The notes beneath the pieces are model-generated. The model worked only from the letters and a program-made list of their open reading frames with translations, was not told the DNA's origin and did not search any database. A stretch of DNA of 49,655 nt from Micromonospora sp. PLK6-60 (GTDB taxonomy: Bacteria; Actinomycetota; Actinomycetes; Mycobacteriales; Micromonosporaceae): the NCBI RefSeq assembly GCF_019890675.1, contig NZ_JAIOAA010000027.1, positions 1-49,655 on the forward strand. The letters run 5' to 3'. Below are positions 48,204 through 49,655 of the stretch, piece after piece. The translations under genes and the position numbers were made by a program. Position 1 is the stretch's first letter. The number at the start of each line of letters is the position of its first letter.

Positions 48204-48231
48204 AGATTCGATAATGCACATTATGTCAAGT
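48204..48231. other. Putative chromosomal dif site
   Basis: A 28-bp sequence with an 11-bp left arm AGATTCGATAA, a 6-bp centre and the right arm TTATGTCAAGT. It matches the E. coli dif site, as I recall it, at 18 of 28 positions, including the whole inner block ATAATG and TTATGT. It stands in a clean intergenic gap between two minus-strand genes and is AT-rich against the background. Xer recombinases resolve chromosome dimers at such sites. A tyrosine recombinase gene starts about 620 bases away. Confidence 0.8.
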
Positions 48232-48265
48232 AGACGTTATCCGGATCTCCCTTCGGGAGGGGTGT

Positions 48266-48727
48266 CTACTCGGTGGCCAGCGCTCGGGTCAGCCGCTCCA
48301 GGCCGCCCTTGATCAGCCGCCCGTACTCGTCGTCGCCGAGCGCGCCGATGGTCTCCCGGGCGCGCTGGAGATGCGCGCGGGCGCGGCCGGGATCGTCGAG
48401 CTTGCGGTAGCACTCGGCCAGGTTGAGGTGCAGCGACGGATACAGGCCGGCGACCGGCAGGGCCACCCCGGCTGCCGCCACCCGGTCCTCGGTGAGCAGG
48501 TCGGCCGCCGCGAGCGCGCGCTGGTCCCAGAGCAGTTCCTGGTGCACGTCGTCCTGCACGTCGGCCATCGCGTGCGCGAGGACGCAGATGTGCAGGGGGT
48601 CCCCCCGCTCGCCGCCGATCTCGTGCCAGATCTGGGTGAACAACTCCCGAGCGGCGTCCGGCTGGCCGCGATGGTGATGCAGCGCCACTCCCTGGCCGAT
48701 GCGGACGAGGGTGGCATCGGTGATCAT
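48266..48727 (-). CDS. TPR-like helical repeat protein
   Basis: The 153-residue protein is all-helical. Helix pairs with small residues at TPR positions occur near 80-125: L-H-L-N-L-A-E-C-Y-R-K-L-D-D-P-G-R-A-R-A-H-L-Q-R-A-R is a clear TPR unit. The ATG at 48727 follows GGGAGAG. An open frame upstream to 48940 exists but lacks signals. It is divergent from the recombinase gene and may share its promoter region. A binding or scaffold role is an inference. Confidence 0.7.
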   Translation of the reverse strand: MITDATLVRIGQGVALHHHRGQPDAARELFTQIWHEIGGERGDPLHICVLAHAMADVQDDVHQELLWDQRALAAADLLTEDRVAAAGVALPVAGLYPSLHLNLAECYRKLDDPGRARAHLQRARETIGALGDDEYGRLIKGGLERLTRALATE

Positions 48728-48835
48728 CGGCTCTCCCGCCCGGCTCGGCTCGCGACGTTGGACGCAGCGTACGGGTCGGGTCCGACGTCGTGGGGCCATC
48801 TCTCCCCCGACTTCCCACCTGTCCGGAACGCGAAA

Positions 48836-48863
48836 GTCATGCATAATATCCCTTATGCATGAC
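48836..48863. promoter_or_regulatory. Perfect 11-6-11 palindrome at the recombinase start
   Basis: GTCATGCATAA (48836-48846) and its exact complement TTATGCATGAC (48853-48863) flank a six-base centre. The layout equals that of a Xer recombination site, and the inner ends (ATAA, TTATG) match the nearby dif-like site. The ATG of the recombinase (48855) lies in the right arm, and CATAAT (48842-48847) is a candidate -10 box in the left arm. Confidence 0.75.
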
Positions 48864-49655
48864 AAACGGGACGAACGGGTCGAAGCGCTCATCGGAGAGT
48901 TCCTGACCGCCCGGGCCACCAGCAAGCCCTCCCCGCACACCCTCGCGGCCTACCGGCGGGACCTGCGGGCGGTGGCCGAGCTGCTGGCGCGCGACCACAC
49001 CCCTCCCCTCCCCCTGGCCGCCCTGCCCGTGGGCGCCCTCTCCCCCCGGGCGCTGCGGGCGGCGTTCGCCCGCTTCGCCGCCACCCGGGCGGCCGCGTCG
49101 GTGCACCGGGCCTGGTCGAGCTGGAACGCGTTCTTCATGTTCCTGGTGGCCGAGCAGGTGGTGGCGGGCAACCCGATGCCCGCGGTGGGTCGGCCCCGGG
49201 CGCCACTGCCCTCCCCCAAGCCGCTGCGCGGCGAGGACACGCCGGAGCAACTGTTGGCCGCAGTCGCCCGGGCCGACGGTCGGCAGCGGGACCCGTGGCC
49301 GGAGCGGGACGTGGCGGTGCTGGCGCTGGCGTTGTGCGCCGGGTTGCGCCTGTCGGAGCTGCTGGCGCTGCGGGTCGGCTCGTTCGGGGGCCGGACCGGT
49401 GAGCGGCGGGTGGATGTGGCGGGCAAGGGTGGTCGGCCGCGGGTGGTGCCGGTGGAGCCGGAGTTGGACGGGGTGCTGCGGGCGTATCTGGACAGCCGCG
49501 CGCGGCGGTTCGGGGGGCGTAGCGTGCGGCCGGACTCCCCGCTGCTGGTGGACCGGCGGGGTGAGCCGTTGCGGCGGGGTGGTCTGCAGTATCTGGTGGA
49601 TTCCTGCTACCGGCGGGCGGGGATCGGCGACCGGGTGCCGGCGGGGGCCCGGTTG
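48855..49655 (+). CDS. Tyrosine recombinase (XerC-like), cut by the window end
   Basis: At least 267 residues are visible. The N-terminal core-binding domain includes F-L-T-A-R...S-P-H-T-L-A-A-Y-R-R-D-L near residues 16-39 and W-S-S-W-N-A-F-F-M-F-L near 86-96. The catalytic domain has Arg165 in A-G-L-R-L-S-E-L and Lys191 in G-K-G-G-R-P-R. The His-x-x-Arg, second His and Tyr lie beyond the window. Such proteins cut and rejoin DNA at short inverted-repeat sites. The ATG at 48855 has no ribosome site and is probably leaderless. Neighbouring dif-like and palindromic sites suggest a Xer role. Confidence 0.9.
   Translation, partial: MHDKRDERVEALIGEFLTARATSKPSPHTLAAYRRDLRAVAELLARDHTPPLPLAALPVGALSPRALRAAFARFAATRAAASVHRAWSSWNAFFMFLVAEQVVAGNPMPAVGRPRAPLPSPKPLRGEDTPEQLLAAVARADGRQRDPWPERDVAVLALALCAGLRLSELLALRVGSFGGRTGERRVDVAGKGGRPRVVPVEPELDGVLRAYLDSRARRFGGRSVRPDSPLLVDRRGEPLRRGGLQYLVDSCYRRAGIGDRVPAGARL

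Noticed and set aside
48728..48940. N-terminal extension of the TPR-like protein, including M-H-D-F at the palindrome
   Set aside because: The palindrome gives an ATG-CAT-GAC on both strands, but on the minus strand there is no properly spaced -10 box, and the ATG at 48727 has GGGAGAG.
1..49655. tRNA, rRNA or known riboswitch genes
   Set aside because: I looked through the intergenic regions for cloverleaf patterns and familiar riboswitch cores and saw none. A covariance-model scan would settle this.

Overview
The window is very GC-rich actinobacterial chromosome. Gene content, codon use, frequent GTG starts and many leaderless-looking promoters (a TANNNT hexamer 6-7 nt before the start codon) suggest a member of the Micromonosporaceae, probably Micromonospora or a close relative. 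That placement is an inference from style, not from a marker gene. I see no rRNA or tRNA gene, no CRISPR array, no complete insertion sequence and no prophage. Most genes are single or in pairs, facing each other across strong hairpins or stop codons a few bases apart.

Layout. 1-4.8 kb: a partial zinc-finger/coiled-coil protein, then a TetR regulator divergent from an MFS transporter and followed by a flavin monooxygenase and an SDR oxidoreductase. Two copies of the same 18-bp palindrome tie these into one likely regulon. 4.8-11 kb: NUDIX hydrolase, secreted protein, LysE exporter, GNAT, DUF1232, DUF1992, a PadR/membrane-protein pair and a methyltransferase. 11-20 kb: a DUF1062 gene behind a 133-bp fold-back leader, an S9 peptidase, a WYL regulator divergent from an alpha/beta hydrolase, a low-GC patch with an HNH nuclease, an ArsR-like regulator divergent from an SDR-MFS pair, and a Rho_N-like protein with an internal 55-residue duplication. 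20-31 kb: an unrecognised 487-residue protein, aldo/keto reductase, a TIGR04222-like membrane protein, a GT39-type transferase, GNAT, cupin, an MFS/MarR divergent pair with three phased operators, a small heat-shock protein under a HAIR box, a tyrosine recombinase and an LLM oxidoreductase. 31-43 kb: VOC protein, acyl-CoA dehydrogenase, thymidine kinase, UMF1-type transporter, GDPD, HTH/DUF4180 pair, PlsC acyltransferase, cydAB, and a divergent MarR/MarR pair on a 30-bp palindrome. 43-49.7 kb: peroxiredoxin, a 167-bp MITE-like element, patatin-like lipase, SDR, an OFA-family transporter with its tiny partner, a lipoprotein, a TPR-like protein and a truncated (by the window end) tyrosine recombinase.

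Most interesting: an intergenic 28-bp sequence at 48204-48231 has the 11-6-11 layout of a chromosomal dif site and matches E. coli dif (recalled from memory) at 18 of 28 positions. About 600 bp away a second, perfectly palindromic 11-6-11 sequence overlaps the start codon of a tyrosine recombinase gene. If correct, the window covers the replication terminus, with a Xer-type gene next to dif and possibly controlled by its own binding site.
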